Assembly (NCBI GenBank): GCA_038277395.1
Contig: CM076195.1
Location: forward strand, 25,258,327 to 25,322,326
Length of the DNA stretch: 64,000 nt
Direction: 5' to 3'
Origin: Dryocosmus kuriphilus
Lineage: Eukaryota; Arthropoda; Insecta; Hymenoptera; Cynipidae
In this document: piece after piece, positions 35,523 to 45,638 of the stretch
Position numbering within the stretch: position 1 is the first letter of the stretch
Layout of the letters: each line of letters opens with the position of its first letter
Notes under the pieces: generated by a model
Database searches by the model: none
Seen by the model: the letters and a program-made list of their open reading frames with translations, nothing else
What the model was told of the DNA's origin: nothing
Position numbers and translations under genes: made by a program

Positions 35523-36370
35523 ATCATCGAATTTGCAGTTTTTCCATTGAAATATGACAGAAAAGAGGATTTTTTACATTATCTAATTCCACAAGGTATG
35601 CCATTTTTTTCATAAAATAATTAAATAAGCCTTATTCAGCATTAAATTTTTGACAAAAAATTCCATTGAGTGAAATTTCTATCATCAATATTTTACTTTC
35701 TGTAGAGCCTTAAAATTTCAATTTTTGAAAATGGTGTGTTTTTTACATTTTTTAAATAAACTACCGGAGATAGGACAAAAAGTTAAATCGCAATTTTGTA
35801 GTCCATCTGACGAAGTACAAAAAAGTTTGCGAGAAATTTTTCGTATTATTAATATTTAAGAAGTTAAAGACCCACAAAGTCTTATTTAAAAAATTTTTAA
35901 TTTTATCAAGTGAACTAGTGATGATAGCACAAATAATTTAATAAAAATTTTTTAGTACGTCAAATTTGCTACAAAATTTTAAGGGCGAGGTTTTTTGTAT
36001 TACCAATAGTTAAAACTCAAATTTGACATACTAACAAAATTTTATTAAATTTTTTGAGCTATCATCACTAGTTCAGTTGATAGAAGTTAAAAATTCAAAA
36101 GTTTAAGTAGTTTAAGTAGTTTATTTGAAAAATATAAAAAACACGACATTTTTAAAAATTGAAATTTTAAGGCTCTACAGAAAGTCTTATATAAAGATGA
36201 TAGAAATTTCACTCAATGGAATTTTTTGTCAAACATTTCATGCTGAATAAGGTTTATTTAATTATTTTATGAAAAAAAAAATTTTTTCATAGCTTGCAGA
36301 ATTAAATAATGTAAAAAATCCTCTTTTCTGTGTTATTTCAATGGGAAAACTGTAAATTCGAAAATACTAG
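35523..36370. mobile_element. Foldback element, ~850 bp, ~420-bp arms
   Basis: Nearly the whole segment is a palindrome centred near 35,975-36,000. Left-arm blocks AAAAGAGGATTTTTTACATT, TCCATTGAGTGAAATTTCTA and GAGCCTTAAAATTTCAATTTT recur inverted in the right arm (36100-36340). No coding sequence. It is nested inside the transposon at 28196-37159, upstream of the transposase, and may have displaced its promoter region. Confidence 0.85.
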
Positions 36371-37144
36371 GATTTTTTCATTACGTCCAACAAACCATAT
36401 CTCAAAAAATATATACGATAACTCAAATATAACCATAACTCAAAACAACGATAACTCAAAACTATATATATATATATATACATACATATATGTTAATTCA
36501 TACGAGTATAATCGAGCTTTATTGATATTTTCCGAGGTTTGAGTACACGCGCAATGGGAAAAGTGAGGTTATTCAAGAATAAATCATAATACTTACCTAA
36601 AAGAACACTCGACCTTTCGAAGATTAAATTATTAGTGCACTGGATGAACGCGAAATTATATATTCACTTTTTGTACACATTCAATCCAACTACCGCGACT
36701 TAGACTGCGAATATATATATAAATTGTATCAATCCCATATTATTTGCATGACGTACGCGAGGCGAAGTTGGCGAAAGACCGCGGTATAAAATGCGATGGT
36801 GCAAAAGGCAAACTGCACAGAGCGAGTGCACACGCGAGGCCCGTGATGGCGCGGGAATATATATTAATATGCCAACAATTATGAAAGAAAATTTTGTTTT
36901 TTTCATATGCTTTTTATAAATCGTACTTTAATTTCGCTAGCAATAATTTTTAAAACTTTTTCTTATTATTTAAATATGAATTTAGTACTATATTCTTTAT
37001 ACAAAATAAATCCGATATACGCGTGCTGGCATAATGTGACGCATTCTGCACGCACGTAAGTTGCCTTCACAAACTGCTATCACATGGAGTGCATTCCTGC
37101 AAGTATTTAGTGCGCGCATCAACATGCGCAAATCGTGTGCGCAC
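36371..37144. promoter_or_regulatory. Right subterminal region of the transposon
   Basis: Contains short CGCGC/GCGCAC-rich words at 36545, 36800-36850 and 37018-37145, echoing the left subterminal region at 28203-28365. In CACTA elements such repeats bind a transposon-encoded protein; that role is inferred here. A candidate splice donor GTAAGTATT (RNA sense) near 36597 suggests transcription of the transposase begins in this block. Confidence 0.5.
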
Positions 37145-37159
37145 GAATTGTTATCTGGG

Positions 37160-38215
37160 TTATACGGTATTTGCGTCCGGTTCCTTATCCGACAGTTGGT
37201 CGGTGTATAACATTTTTTCTATCTGGTTTCTTACATGGCTCTATACGGAATATTTTCGGTAACCGCATTGCCCTATCCGGTTCCATCCGACACTTGCTCG
37301 GTATTTTAAATTTTTCTATCTGGTTTCTTATCGGGCTCTATACGGAATATTTTCGGTTCCCGTATTGTCCTATCCGGGGCTTTGTCCGGTTCTCTCTGGA
37401 TACTTATACGGCCAGTGTCGACCAATACAATTAGTGATTAGACACCAAGAGTGCCAATGCCATGTGCTGTGAAAGCAGCAAAAAAAAGGCGCGATGAGGA
37501 TCAAACAGATGTATTAGATACATCTTTTCAATATAGCAGTGGTGAAAATTGTGGCTAACTTATAGCTCCTACGATCGATTCCTATTGTGAGACAATAATT
37601 CCTGCGATCCTGGTGGAATTGTCCTGAACTACCATAGAAAACCAGATAGGACCAGATAGGACAGTATAAGATTCCATCGGGCGAATAATTCGATTTTCTG
37701 ATTTATGTATCCCCTGGAAAGCCGGATAGAACTAGATAGAACCCCCTTTTTGGTCTTGTCACCCAACTTTAGTTCCGATGAAGTTCCGGGTAGGACCAGA
37801 TAAGATTCCGTCGATCGAATAATTTAATTTTCTGTTTCTAATGTCCGCTGGAAAGCCGGATAAACCAGATAGAAAACCATTTTGGTTCTTGTCATCCAAC
37901 TTTAGTTCCGACAAAGTTCCGGGTAAGATTCCATCGGGCGAATAATTCGATTTTCTGATTTAAATTTCCGCTGGAAAGCCGGATAGAACAAGATAGAAAA
38001 CCATTTTCGAACCAACTTTACCCAACTTCACCCAACTTTAGTTCCGACAAAGTTCCGGATAGGACCGGATAAAATGCCACTTCTAACTTAGTCAAATATA
38101 ATTTCGATATCTCATCCCAAATAGAACCCGTATAAGACCGCTATTTTTCCGCGAAAGATATTACGAACCGAATAAGAACCGGATAGGGCCGGACAAGAAT
38201 CCGAACTGGACTATT
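37160..38215. repeat. Right part of the TATCCGG-rich foldback element
   Basis: 37160-37420 continues the ~100-bp TATCCGGTT-type units of 27893-28195. After a unique centre (37430-37630), inverted-type units of about 125-130 bp (ATTCCATCGGGCGAATAATT, GGAAAGCCGGATAG) run to about 38060, then CCGGATAGGGCCGGACAAG to 38215. The two flanks are arranged head to head, the signature of foldback elements with internally repetitive arms. Confidence 0.8.
37457..37558 (+). CDS. 33-residue open frame at the centre of the foldback element
   Basis: ATG to TAA, encoding MPCAVKAAKKRRDEDQTDVL and a further 13 residues. It has a short basic stretch followed by acidic residues and lies in the only non-repetitive part of the foldback. 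It may be the N-terminal scrap of a transposase or a chance frame; no homologue is recognised. Confidence 0.25.
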   Translation: MPCAVKAAKKRRDEDQTDVLDTSFQYSSGENCG

Positions 38216-39205
38216 AATATATTAATCGATTCAGTGCTAAGCCATTTTTAATTTCTAAAACTTGTTTTTTTTCGATCTCCTTTTACACTTTTTTTATTTT
38301 TGAGGATACTTCTTTCTTCCAAAATATATAAAAATATTTTTTATTCACATTCGAGGTTTTACTTTTGTCCAAAATTGAAAATCCATTCTTAATCGCCACC
38401 CAAAACCGATTTTCTAAACCTGCGTGAAAATGTAACCTCAAAATTCTTGGACAATTTACTTGAAATTAGCTAACTTTTTTAGATCAAACCTTTTTTACCC
38501 GGATTTAGAAATACAGTATCCGAGGAGTAAGTTTTTAAAATATTTTAACTGAAAATTGCATTTTTTTCATCGTAATCCGTAGCTGAGCCTGCTCCAATTT
38601 CAGGTTAGTCTTCTACATCTATTTCCTCGGAGCTAGATAACTTCTTGTAATTATGCTTTTTTGGCCTCAATTCAGCAAAAATTCAACTCGGTAGTGGGCA
38701 GAATAATATTTTCTTACAGAATGTTTTTTCGCTCTTCTAAAAAAAAGTCCAGTTTTAGTGATTATCTAGTTCAGTAGTTGTGTAGTGTCACATTTCTTCT
38801 CATTTTGTAGAAATAAAATGTTTATAAATTGAAGACAAAAAATATCCATGCCATAATATCCGAAGCTGTCCCAATATAAAAAATTTACAATTTTTTACTC
38901 TAGTCATGTTTGTATCAGTGGGTGAAGTAATCTACTGGCATCGATGGGCAACATATTTTTTTTTTTTTGTAAAATGTAAATTAAAGATTAAATTTTTCTG
39001 AACATATTGCAATAATTGTAAAGTTCATATTAATCAGTAAATAAAAGAAAAAGTCGATTTTATACTATTACTACTAGAAAATATCGGCTTCTAATATTAA
39101 CCTACATATTGAAGAGTTCTTTTTATCTTGTAATATAATTTTCTCTCTTAGCTTAATTAAGACTAAGCTGAAAATAAATAGACACAAGGGATGAAGGAAG
39201 TCGAA
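38216..39205. other. Non-coding stretch, no gene seen
   Basis: AT-rich sequence without repeats or open frames that can be supported. Confidence 0.5.
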
Positions 39206-40421
39206 TGTATTATTAATCAATCATAAATTTATTGATAGAAACGTGGACCTTATCCTCTATCAACTATGTGTGGCGACGGTAGAGATCCTAATATCGTGCA
39301 CATGCGCACTTATACTCGCTTATAATTTTCAAAACTAGAAGTTATTACTTGACTCTAGTTATGTTTTCAGTCTCTCCGCAGATGAAACCTTTGGGTTCTT
39401 CCTACCGATAATTTTAACTTCTTATTCTATCAGGTATCAAAATTACGTTTTCTATCAATACTGCTTTAACCTATTTCATAGTAAGGATGACGGATCCGTA
39501 ATATTAAAGTATATCGACCAAGCTGATTGCCTATGAACGAAGAATGGGTTACCAGAGTAATAGGGAGGCTTGTTTGGACAATTTTAGCCTCTTAGCTAAC
39601 TGCTTCAGGGCGACTATTTTTTATCAGAAAAAAATTCGTGAAACGACTCAACGAATTGTAGCATAAGAATTTTAGTTTCTATCACTTTGAATTCGTGGAC
39701 CTAGCCAACGAATTTAAACACTATCTTAGTCTATTGCCCTAGCTTTTTATGCATAAGAGCAATAATTTCATACCACGGGATATTCATGAATTTAACAAGT
39801 ACAACTTGCGACTTATCCATTCAAATCGTATGTTAATACGAGATCACATTCAAAATACTCACATATCATTTATCACATATCAAAATCACATTTAAAAAAA
39901 TCACACATCCTAACCTTGAGCTGGGCCCCTAAAAACCAACCCCACATAGGAGTCTAAGGGTAGATAGCGGTAAGGGCGTACACCTTAAGTATGATGCAGG
40001 ATTGGAGATCGGAATTACGCTTGATGCAGCGAACTAACTCCGCTCGACAAGGTAAAACGGTTCCCGAACCAAAAGCAACCCTTTAGCCTTATACTCACAG
40101 GTCCTTCAGAAGTCACCGCTACCAAAAGGAAGTGGGTCTTGACTTCTCGAGTAGGAAGTTCCAACAGCAAAAGTTGATTTCCTTGAAAGAGTCTGGATAC
40201 AGTTAATCCTTTCATAGAGCACACCGTAGACACCACTCTCCCCGAGAGCCGCCAATTGATTTGCTCGAGCTCTTTATATCCTGTAAGTTCGCGTGAACGC
40301 TTGTGTGTAATTACTGCGGCGCGACATCTACATGTCACTCGGCCGCTGAGTCGCGACATGCGTGTCGACATCTAGGTAAACTGCCTGTGTCAGGCGCTTA
40401 AGTACTAGTTGTATCATTACA
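39206..40421 (-). repeat. Probable 3' LTR of a gypsy-type element (minus strand)
   Basis: Read on the minus strand the segment starts TGTAATGATACAAC at 40421, directly after a polypurine tract, and could end at TAATAATACA (39206-39215). The terminal inverted TGTAnnA-like ends fit LTR borders. A TATA-like GGATATAAAGAG (about 40268-40280, minus) lies ~145 bp into the LTR. The left border is the weaker call because the partner 5' LTR is not present in the window. The 118-codon frame at 40015-40371 is probably a by-product. Confidence 0.5.
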
Positions 40422-40425
40422 TTAT

Positions 40426-40445
40426 CGCCCCCCTCCCCTCCCCCC
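40426..40445 (-). other. Polypurine tract of the LTR element
   Basis: On the minus strand the tract is GGGGGGAGGGGAGGGGGGCG, immediately 5' of the candidate 3' LTR. Such a tract primes plus-strand DNA synthesis in LTR retroelements. Its position fits the minus-strand integrase upstream at 41.7-42.2 kb. Confidence 0.65.
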
Positions 40446-41690
40446 ATTATCACCAATTTTGATAACCGTGGTGTCGAAATAGGCGAAAATGTTCGTAGAA
40501 GGCCAAGATAGCTTACCTCAGCCATCGTGATGTAGGACTTCATCCATTTCCTGTCTTTTGTTGGCATTAATATGGATCTCCAGGATATCGTGTGAGGAGG
40601 TCGTCGGGTTCTGCGACATAGAATCTTTCTGGATCCCCAATCTTTCAGCTCGGTGAGTTGTTTCGGTCTGCAGCTTTGGGCTATTTCGAAGGTTGTAAAC
40701 CTTCTGTATTGTCTGCAGGAGTGTGGAGCTAATCGGGCGAATGGTCTTTCGCTTTCGGATGTTCGTTGCTATTGTCGCAGTTTCCAAACGTGATTGAAAA
40801 TGGCTCTTTTGTGGGTGTTGTGGTTGGTCTTTCCATTTTCTCCAGTTGTCCCGGATTATCCTCCTGAGGTTTACTGGATTTGCGTGTGGGATATTAATTT
40901 TGTCTTGACTCGATTGGTTATTGTTTTCTTCAAACGATTCTCGTGAATTGAAGTTTGTGTCAGTGTCGTTAGCGCTTGGTTTTTTTGTAAGTTAATACGG
41001 ATTTCTTCTTTCTTAAACTTTGTTTCGCTCAGCATGATTTGGATGTTGGTGATAATTTTGGGTTTTCCCCGTCTTCTGCTCTGTCGAAATGCGTGAAAGA
41101 GTTCTAGAAATTTTTTCGAAGCGTTTGGTCCTGTTTTTGCCTCTCTTAAAACGGATTGAATGTTGACCTGGGTTCTTACGTCGGATTTTGTGCCTCGTCT
41201 TTTTAGATTTCTCTCGGGATCCTTTTTTTATTCGTAAGGTGACCAGTTGGCATTGGTCTAGGCAAGATTTTTCTAAGTCCCGTCTTGTACCTGACTACTG
41301 AGCCAGATTTCGCATCCTGTTTGGCATCTACTTTTGTTAGGGAGGCCAGGTTGTCGATGGCTGTTTCCGCATCGACCTTTCATGCGCTTGGGAGTTTCTT
41401 GAGGCAGCAAGGGTTATTGTTAGCATCCACAATCTGCCCAAAAAAAAAAAAAAAAAAAAATGTCTTCCACCGTAAGCAATCCCCCCAAAAAAATGTTTTC
41501 TTTTTCTTTTTTGAAAGCAGTAAAAAAAATCGTGGTCCCAGCTCATACCAGTCTTTTATTCTTTGTATAACAGTAAGTCATTTACGTGAAACATACCCTT
41601 CTTTTTTTCTTAATCGTATAAAATAAATGTTCCCCGACCAACCTGTTCTTTAATCATGTAAGGACTCTCATAGATATCTAGGAACTTTGC
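40446..41690 (-). other. Region between integrase and polypurine tract of the LTR element
   Basis: Expected position of the pol tail or of an additional gene. Only short broken frames are present (for example 40787-40518, basic and Thr/Ser-rich), with no domain recognised. A poly(A) run at about 41441-41460 interrupts the sequence. Confidence 0.4.
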
Positions 41691-41699
41691 AATTATTTT

Positions 41700-42230
41700 C
41701 CCTGCCTTATCGGATACATTGCATGTTTTTAAGCATTACCTTATCGTTAACTTTGAATTCCGCAAACTTCTTGTTCTTATTAAAATTAGAGGCTCTTCTT
41801 TCGCCTTTGATTTCGATGCACTCTTTTACCAGCATCAGTCGTTTTTCGGGAGACATCTCCTCTCGTCTGATCCCCGCTGGCAACCATTTTGTCCAAAAGC
41901 GTTTTGGTTTTATGTTAGTGAACACCTCAACTGGTGTCATCCCTGTCGTATCATGGTGGATTTTATTTATGATACATTTTATGGTATGCATCCATGTGAA
42001 CCATGAAGAATGATTTAAGCCTTTGATTAAGATTCTGAAGAATTTTGAGAGTTCTCGGTTAACTCTCTCAACCATATTGGCTTGTAGGTGGCGTATAGAT
42101 GTAAAAGTGTGTTATATGTCCTCTCTTTCTAATTTTTCGGTCCATGTTTTTGACGTGAATTGGGTTCCATGATCGGTCACGATTCTTTCTGGTTATAAGC
42201 TCACATGATTTTCGGTAATATAGAATTTGG
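41700..42230 (-). pseudogene. Ty3/gypsy-type integrase fragment
   Basis: On the minus strand the reading is RIVTDHGTQFTSKTW, with the second catalytic Asp. A stop in frame lies near 42120, then HLQANMVERVNRELSKFF, with the catalytic Glu, then INKIHHDTTGMTPVEVF and a chromo/GPF-like basic tail through FAEFKVNDKVMLKNMQ. The D-(about 35)-E spacing and A-N-x-V-E-R-V-N motif are typical of Metaviridae-like LTR retrotransposon integrases. The reverse transcriptase and protease are absent, so the copy is truncated near 42240. Confidence 0.85.
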
Positions 42231-42289
42231 AGAATATCCATGCGCTTCTTTTGATCATTAAATAAAAAGTTACAGAAAAAGTAAATAAA

Positions 42290-43215
42290 AATTTTCGCTT
42301 ATAACAAACAAACCTTTATTTTTCTATATACAATTTTTACATTCTCATCTCAATGAGGAGGTATTAGTTTTATGTGAAAACTGGCTTTCGCGGATTTCAT
42401 CAAATCTCCACGTTTTGAGACTCCCTGAGTGAGAAAAAACGGTTTTTACGACGGTGTCTGTCTGTCTGTTGTTGTTGTTGACGTTGGCGTCGGCGTCTGT
42501 TACTGCGATAACTTTTGAAAGAATCATCAGATTGGGTTGCACTTTGGCACACTTCTTCAGAGTCCAAAAAGAAAGGACGAATTCATTAACCAGCGGCTTT
42601 TGACCAGTGGTTATGGTTTTATCCATCAAAAACGGTTCTCATGAAATCAAAAAATCAAGTTTTCGGCTAAACTATGCGAGATACAAAAAAAAAAAACAGT
42701 AGAGAGTAAAATTGTTCATCTCAAAAAAAAAAATCTACAAATTTATTTCAACCATGTTTTGATAAAATGCACGGTTTTTCTTTTAATCGAGAAAAAGTTA
42801 TTAAAAATAAAAAACTGTGTTTTCTTGCCAAAATATTCAAGATACGAAAAAAATGATGATAAACAAAGTTGTTCAACTCAAAAATATCTACAAATTTTGT
42901 ATTAATCATTTTTTGATAAAATACACGGTTTTTGTTTTAATCGAGAAAACGTGATTAAAAATAAAAAATTCAAATTTACCGCCAAACTATGCAAGATACG
43001 AAAAAATGATAATAAACAAAGTTTTTCACCTCAAAAATATCTACAAATTTGCTCTTTATCATTTTTTTGAGCAGACGCGTAGTTTTTGAGTTATTCGTGA
43101 AATATGTTACGAAATATAAAGAAAACCACTTTTCAGCAAAACTATGCAAGATATGAGAAAATATTAAGAAGCAGAATTGTTCACTTTGGAAAGAGGTACA
43201 AAATTTATTAATAAG
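42290..43215. repeat. Tandem array, ~155-bp unit, four copies
   Basis: ACTATGCAAGATACGAAAAA-type words recur near 42668, 42830, 42987 and 43140, each followed by CTCAAAAATATCTACAAATTT and TTTTGATAAAATACACGG. The period falls from about 162 to 153 bp because A runs vary. A preceding segment (42345-42629) with GTCTGTCTGTTGTTGTTG simple repeats seems to belong to the same unit of repetitive DNA. No coding role is supported. Confidence 0.75.
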
Positions 43216-43317
43216 ACTCATCGTTTTAATTTTAAGAATCGAAATCCTGCATTGTGAAAATTTGGAAAATCACAAACAAAATTTACCAATCTACAATGTG
43301 TTTTAAAAAAATGTAAT

Positions 43318-43640
43318 TGTCGAGCGCGAAGCGCGAGTGTCATGATGAGAATGTATTCCTTAAGGTCGATAGAGCCTTAAGTAAAATAATTTCTTTTGTA
43401 ATTTTTATTAAAAAATTCAAATTTAATAATCCCATTAAAAGTAGGTGTTTTGAAATTTTAAGACCCACGTAACGAATACCAAGCACGATGTGCAAGGAGC
43501 AAAAACATCCGAGCGTGAAGCGCGAGGTTTAAATATATCGGAGCGCGAAGCGCGACGACCACCAGACCGCGCGCCCTAGGCGCATTCATACTTCACGCGA
43601 AGCGCGGCGCGCGATGAGAATGTGCCCGCGAAGCGGGCAG
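43318..43640. repeat. Cluster of GCGCGAAGCGCG palindromes
   Basis: GAGCGCGAAGCGCGA occurs at about 43323 and 43541, with variants GAGCGTGAAGCGCGAG (43502), CACGCGAAGCGCGGC (43596) and GCCCGCGAAGCGGGC (43625). Each is a short stem with a GAA loop. Two are followed by GATGAGAATGT. The GC content contrasts sharply with the neighbouring AT-rich DNA. Confidence 0.8.
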
Positions 43641-44017
43641 ATTTTTTATTTAAAGAAATAATTTATTTGAATTAAACAATTTTTTAAAATGTAGATAAAG
43701 AATGTATTTAAATCACACGAAGTATAAAGAAACAAATTTCGAATTGCTTCGATAAAAAAAATGGTTCTATCAACTATGAGTGCTTTGGAATTTTTTAGAC
43801 AGTTCAGATTGTACAATTTATTTTCTGCCAAGGTCTGGTCCCAGAGGCCTAAACTTTAAAGCTAAAAGCGCTTCTCACATCGTAAAGCGGCAGTGAGATA
43901 AATCAATCGTAACGTCATGTGCTACAGTGAGACGAAGATATTTTTCGTTTGCTTGCTTTATGAATTCTCTCTCAACTCTCAACTCCGCCCAGCTGCCTAA
44001 AGCAACTGTGTCAGGCC
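43641..44017. other. Non-coding stretch, no gene seen
   Basis: AT-rich DNA with a 67-codon minus-strand frame (44078-43875) that overlaps the repeat at 44018-44207. Nothing supports its expression. Confidence 0.45.
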
Positions 44018-44207
44018 AGGCTGCCCTCTGGCACATCTGGTCGTTCAGTCTCTGAATTCCGATCCGATACCGGTACAATACTGCACTTTCCGATATTTTT
44101 CTGATACGATACCAAACCGATACGAGATAAACCGATAATGGTAAACAATATGGTATCGGTATCGTCTCAATATCGGAAAATCTCGCTCGGCGGCATCACT
44201 AGTTGCC
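44018..44207 (-). repeat. ATCGGTATCG-rich dispersed repeat, copy 2
   Basis: In inverted orientation to the copy at 27005-27190: it ends CGGCGGCATCACTAG and contains the same ATCGGTTTGGTATCGTATC vocabulary and GAGACTGAACG..CCAGATGTG end. It directly abuts the LINE fragment at 44208, so one border is probably the true insertion edge. Confidence 0.65.
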
Positions 44208-44668
44208 AAGCACTGATCTTTCACATTTCTGTAAAGTTTCGGTGCATTTTCTTCTCGAAAAGCTGTTCAAGGAAGTTGTTAACCTCTGGTTTCTTCACTC
44301 GGGCTTTTAAAAGTGAGGGATCTGGACGAAATAATACACCTTCCTCACTTCTGATGTTCAAATTCAGGCCGAGTGTCTGGTCAGCCTGCTCCGCGGCTTT
44401 CTAAAGGAACGATCCGTTGCCAATCGTCACGTGATTCCTAACCATTGCTAGAAGAGGATCTCTTCCATTTGCGACAATGTGACCTCTACCCAGAACAATT
44501 CGGTCATGAAGACGCTGAAGATTCAGAAATCCGCGCGTCAAGGGCCGTAAGCTCATCCTTCGTCCATGGAACCACGCCAAATGAATAGAGTAGAACCTGG
44601 ACGGCATGCATGTTGGTTGTAGACACCTTGTTCCCCGTGGACAGTTTGGCAGACCAGATCTGTCAGAA

Positions 44669-44680
<12 letters not shown>
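44208..44680 (-). pseudogene. LINE ORF2 post-RT fragment, frame-broken
   Basis: The minus strand gives, in broken frames, HAVQVLLYSFGVVPWTKDEL and ALDARI, then LNLQRLHDRIVLGRGHIVAN and GRDPLLAMVRNHVTIGNGSF, a stop, then KAAEQADQTLGLNLNIRSEE, LLKARVKKPEVNNFLEQLFE and KKMHRNFTEM. This order (LLYSFG..W, then L-x-x-L-H-D-R, then LLK-x-x-V, then K-x-M-H) resembles the region after the RT in a family of insect LINEs. About 50-60 residues seem deleted between ALDARI and LNLQRL. The other LINE at 13.85-18.85 kb is a different family. Confidence 0.65.
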
Positions 44681-44749
<69 letters not shown>

Positions 44750-45061
44750 TTATATATGTATGCCTGCGTTAACTTATTTTACTCGCAAGAACTCTTTTGG
44801 GCTTACGAGTTTCTATGAGTTTTTTGAGTAGGGAATCCTTTCCCTGTACAACCAGGGTTCTTGGAGGATCTTGGTTGTAGACACCTTGTTCCCCGTGGAC
44901 AGTTTGGCAGACCAGATCTGTCAGAGGATGTATATATATATATACTTATATATGTATGCCTGCGTTAACTTATTTTACTCGCAAGAACTCTTTTGGGCTT
45001 ACGAGTTTCTATGAGTTTTTTGAGTAGGGAATCCTTTCCCTGTACAACCAGGGTTCTTGGA
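44612..45061. repeat. Tandem duplication, ~190-255-bp copies
   Basis: TTGGTTGTAGACACCTTGTT through AACCAGGGTTCTTGGA occurs twice: 44612-44866 and 44870-45061. The copies are almost identical except that the first contains an ~80-bp (AT)n run (44667-44748) and the second a much shorter one. Both copies lie within the LINE fragment, so the duplication postdates the LINE. Confidence 0.9.
44667..44748. repeat. (AT)n microsatellite, ~80 bp
   Basis: Longest dinucleotide run in the window; its counterpart in the second duplicate (about 44930-44944) is only ~15 bp, showing rapid expansion or contraction. Confidence 0.95.
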
Positions 45062-45395
45062 TTAGGGTTATGCCTGTGTGCACCACTGCCTTGCGCCTGT
45101 TTAGGACCACCGAGGCGCGTTTGCTGTGGTGCAAAATCTGCATCATAGAGATTCTCGTCTCAGCTATTGATTAACTAAGTCGGGACATATCTGGGTATTT
45201 TGGGACCCCTTGCAGAGCCCTGTCGGGTATTGATCTCCATTGCTTTTTGGGGGACGATCCCTGTGGAGTCGTCCTCCTTTGGCGCCTCGATTGAGGGGGG
45301 GGGGGGGGGCACGCCAGCTACAAGGTTATGTAGTCCCCAAGGAGGGTTTTTTGAGGTTAGATTGACAAAAAAGAGAATCGAGATTAGTGCAAAAG
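45020..45395 (-). pseudogene. LINE endonuclease start and upstream ORF fragment
   Basis: On the minus strand near 45030-45100 the reading is AVVHTGITLIQEPWLYREGI. The x-L-I-Q-E-P-W motif begins the APE-type endonuclease domain and carries its catalytic Glu. Further upstream on the minus strand (45441-45175) a frame includes EAPKEDDSTGIVPQKAMEIN and a poly-Pro stretch caused by a G/C run (about 45294-45309). Orientation and position suit the 5' end of the same LINE whose 3' part is at 44208-44680, with most of the middle deleted. Confidence 0.6.
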
Positions 45396-45638
45396 CTACA
45401 CTACCCAGTGGGCACAAAAATGCAGGACCTCTTTGCGACATCTTTACGACATCGCGAAGACGTCCTATGTCCGTGTCCTAAAGATATCTTTAAGATATCT
45501 TTTAAGACATTTTAATGTCGCAAAGATGTCTTTACGTCATCTTTACGACACGGACATAGAACGTCTTCGCGACGTCGTAAAGATATCGTTAAGATGTCGT
45601 AAAGACGTCCTGCATTTTTTGCCCACTGGGTAGTGTAA
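45396..45638. mobile_element. Near-perfect 240-bp palindrome (MITE-like)
   Basis: Ends are TACACTACCCAGTGGGCA and its inverse TGCCCACTGGGTAGTGTA. The arms (~95 bp each) are built from iterated CGACATCTTTACGACATCG, AAGACGTC and AAGATATCTT words, so the element is both palindromic and internally repetitive. CCCAGTGGG is itself palindromic at each tip. No target duplication can be separated from the inverted repeat. Confidence 0.85.

Larger units (their letters stand above)
28196..37159 (-). mobile_element. Two-gene DNA transposon, tnp2/CACTA-like, 8,964 bp
   Basis: The left end CCCAGATAACAATTC (28196-28210) is inverted at the right end as GAATTGTTATCTGGG (37145-37159). The insertion sits in a tandem repeat whose intact sister copy reads GGATACTTATACGG near 37396. 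Here the left flank is GGATACTT and the right flank TTATACGG, so TT (28194-28195 and 37160-37161) is a 2-bp target duplication. Subterminal regions on both sides are dense in GCGCAC/GTGCGC words (28203-28365 and about 36540-37145), like the transposase-binding repeats of CACTA elements. Two minus-strand genes lie inside: transposase and a DUF4806-type protein. The 2-bp duplication and the tnp2-like protein suggest the CACTA/CMC group, although the ends do not start CACTA. Confidence 0.82.

Noticed and set aside
35391..35615. Proline-rich frame, and its glycine-rich antisense
   Set aside because: Created by the poly(C) tract 35425-35450.
42345..42629. 94-codon minus-strand frame with NNNN and TDAD stretches
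   Set aside because: Derived from GTT/GTC simple repeats in a repetitive block; no domain or start context.
44606..44831. Tyr/Ile-repeat proteins
   Set aside because: Products of the (AT)n microsatellite; the same applies at 8654-8869 and 35257-35472.
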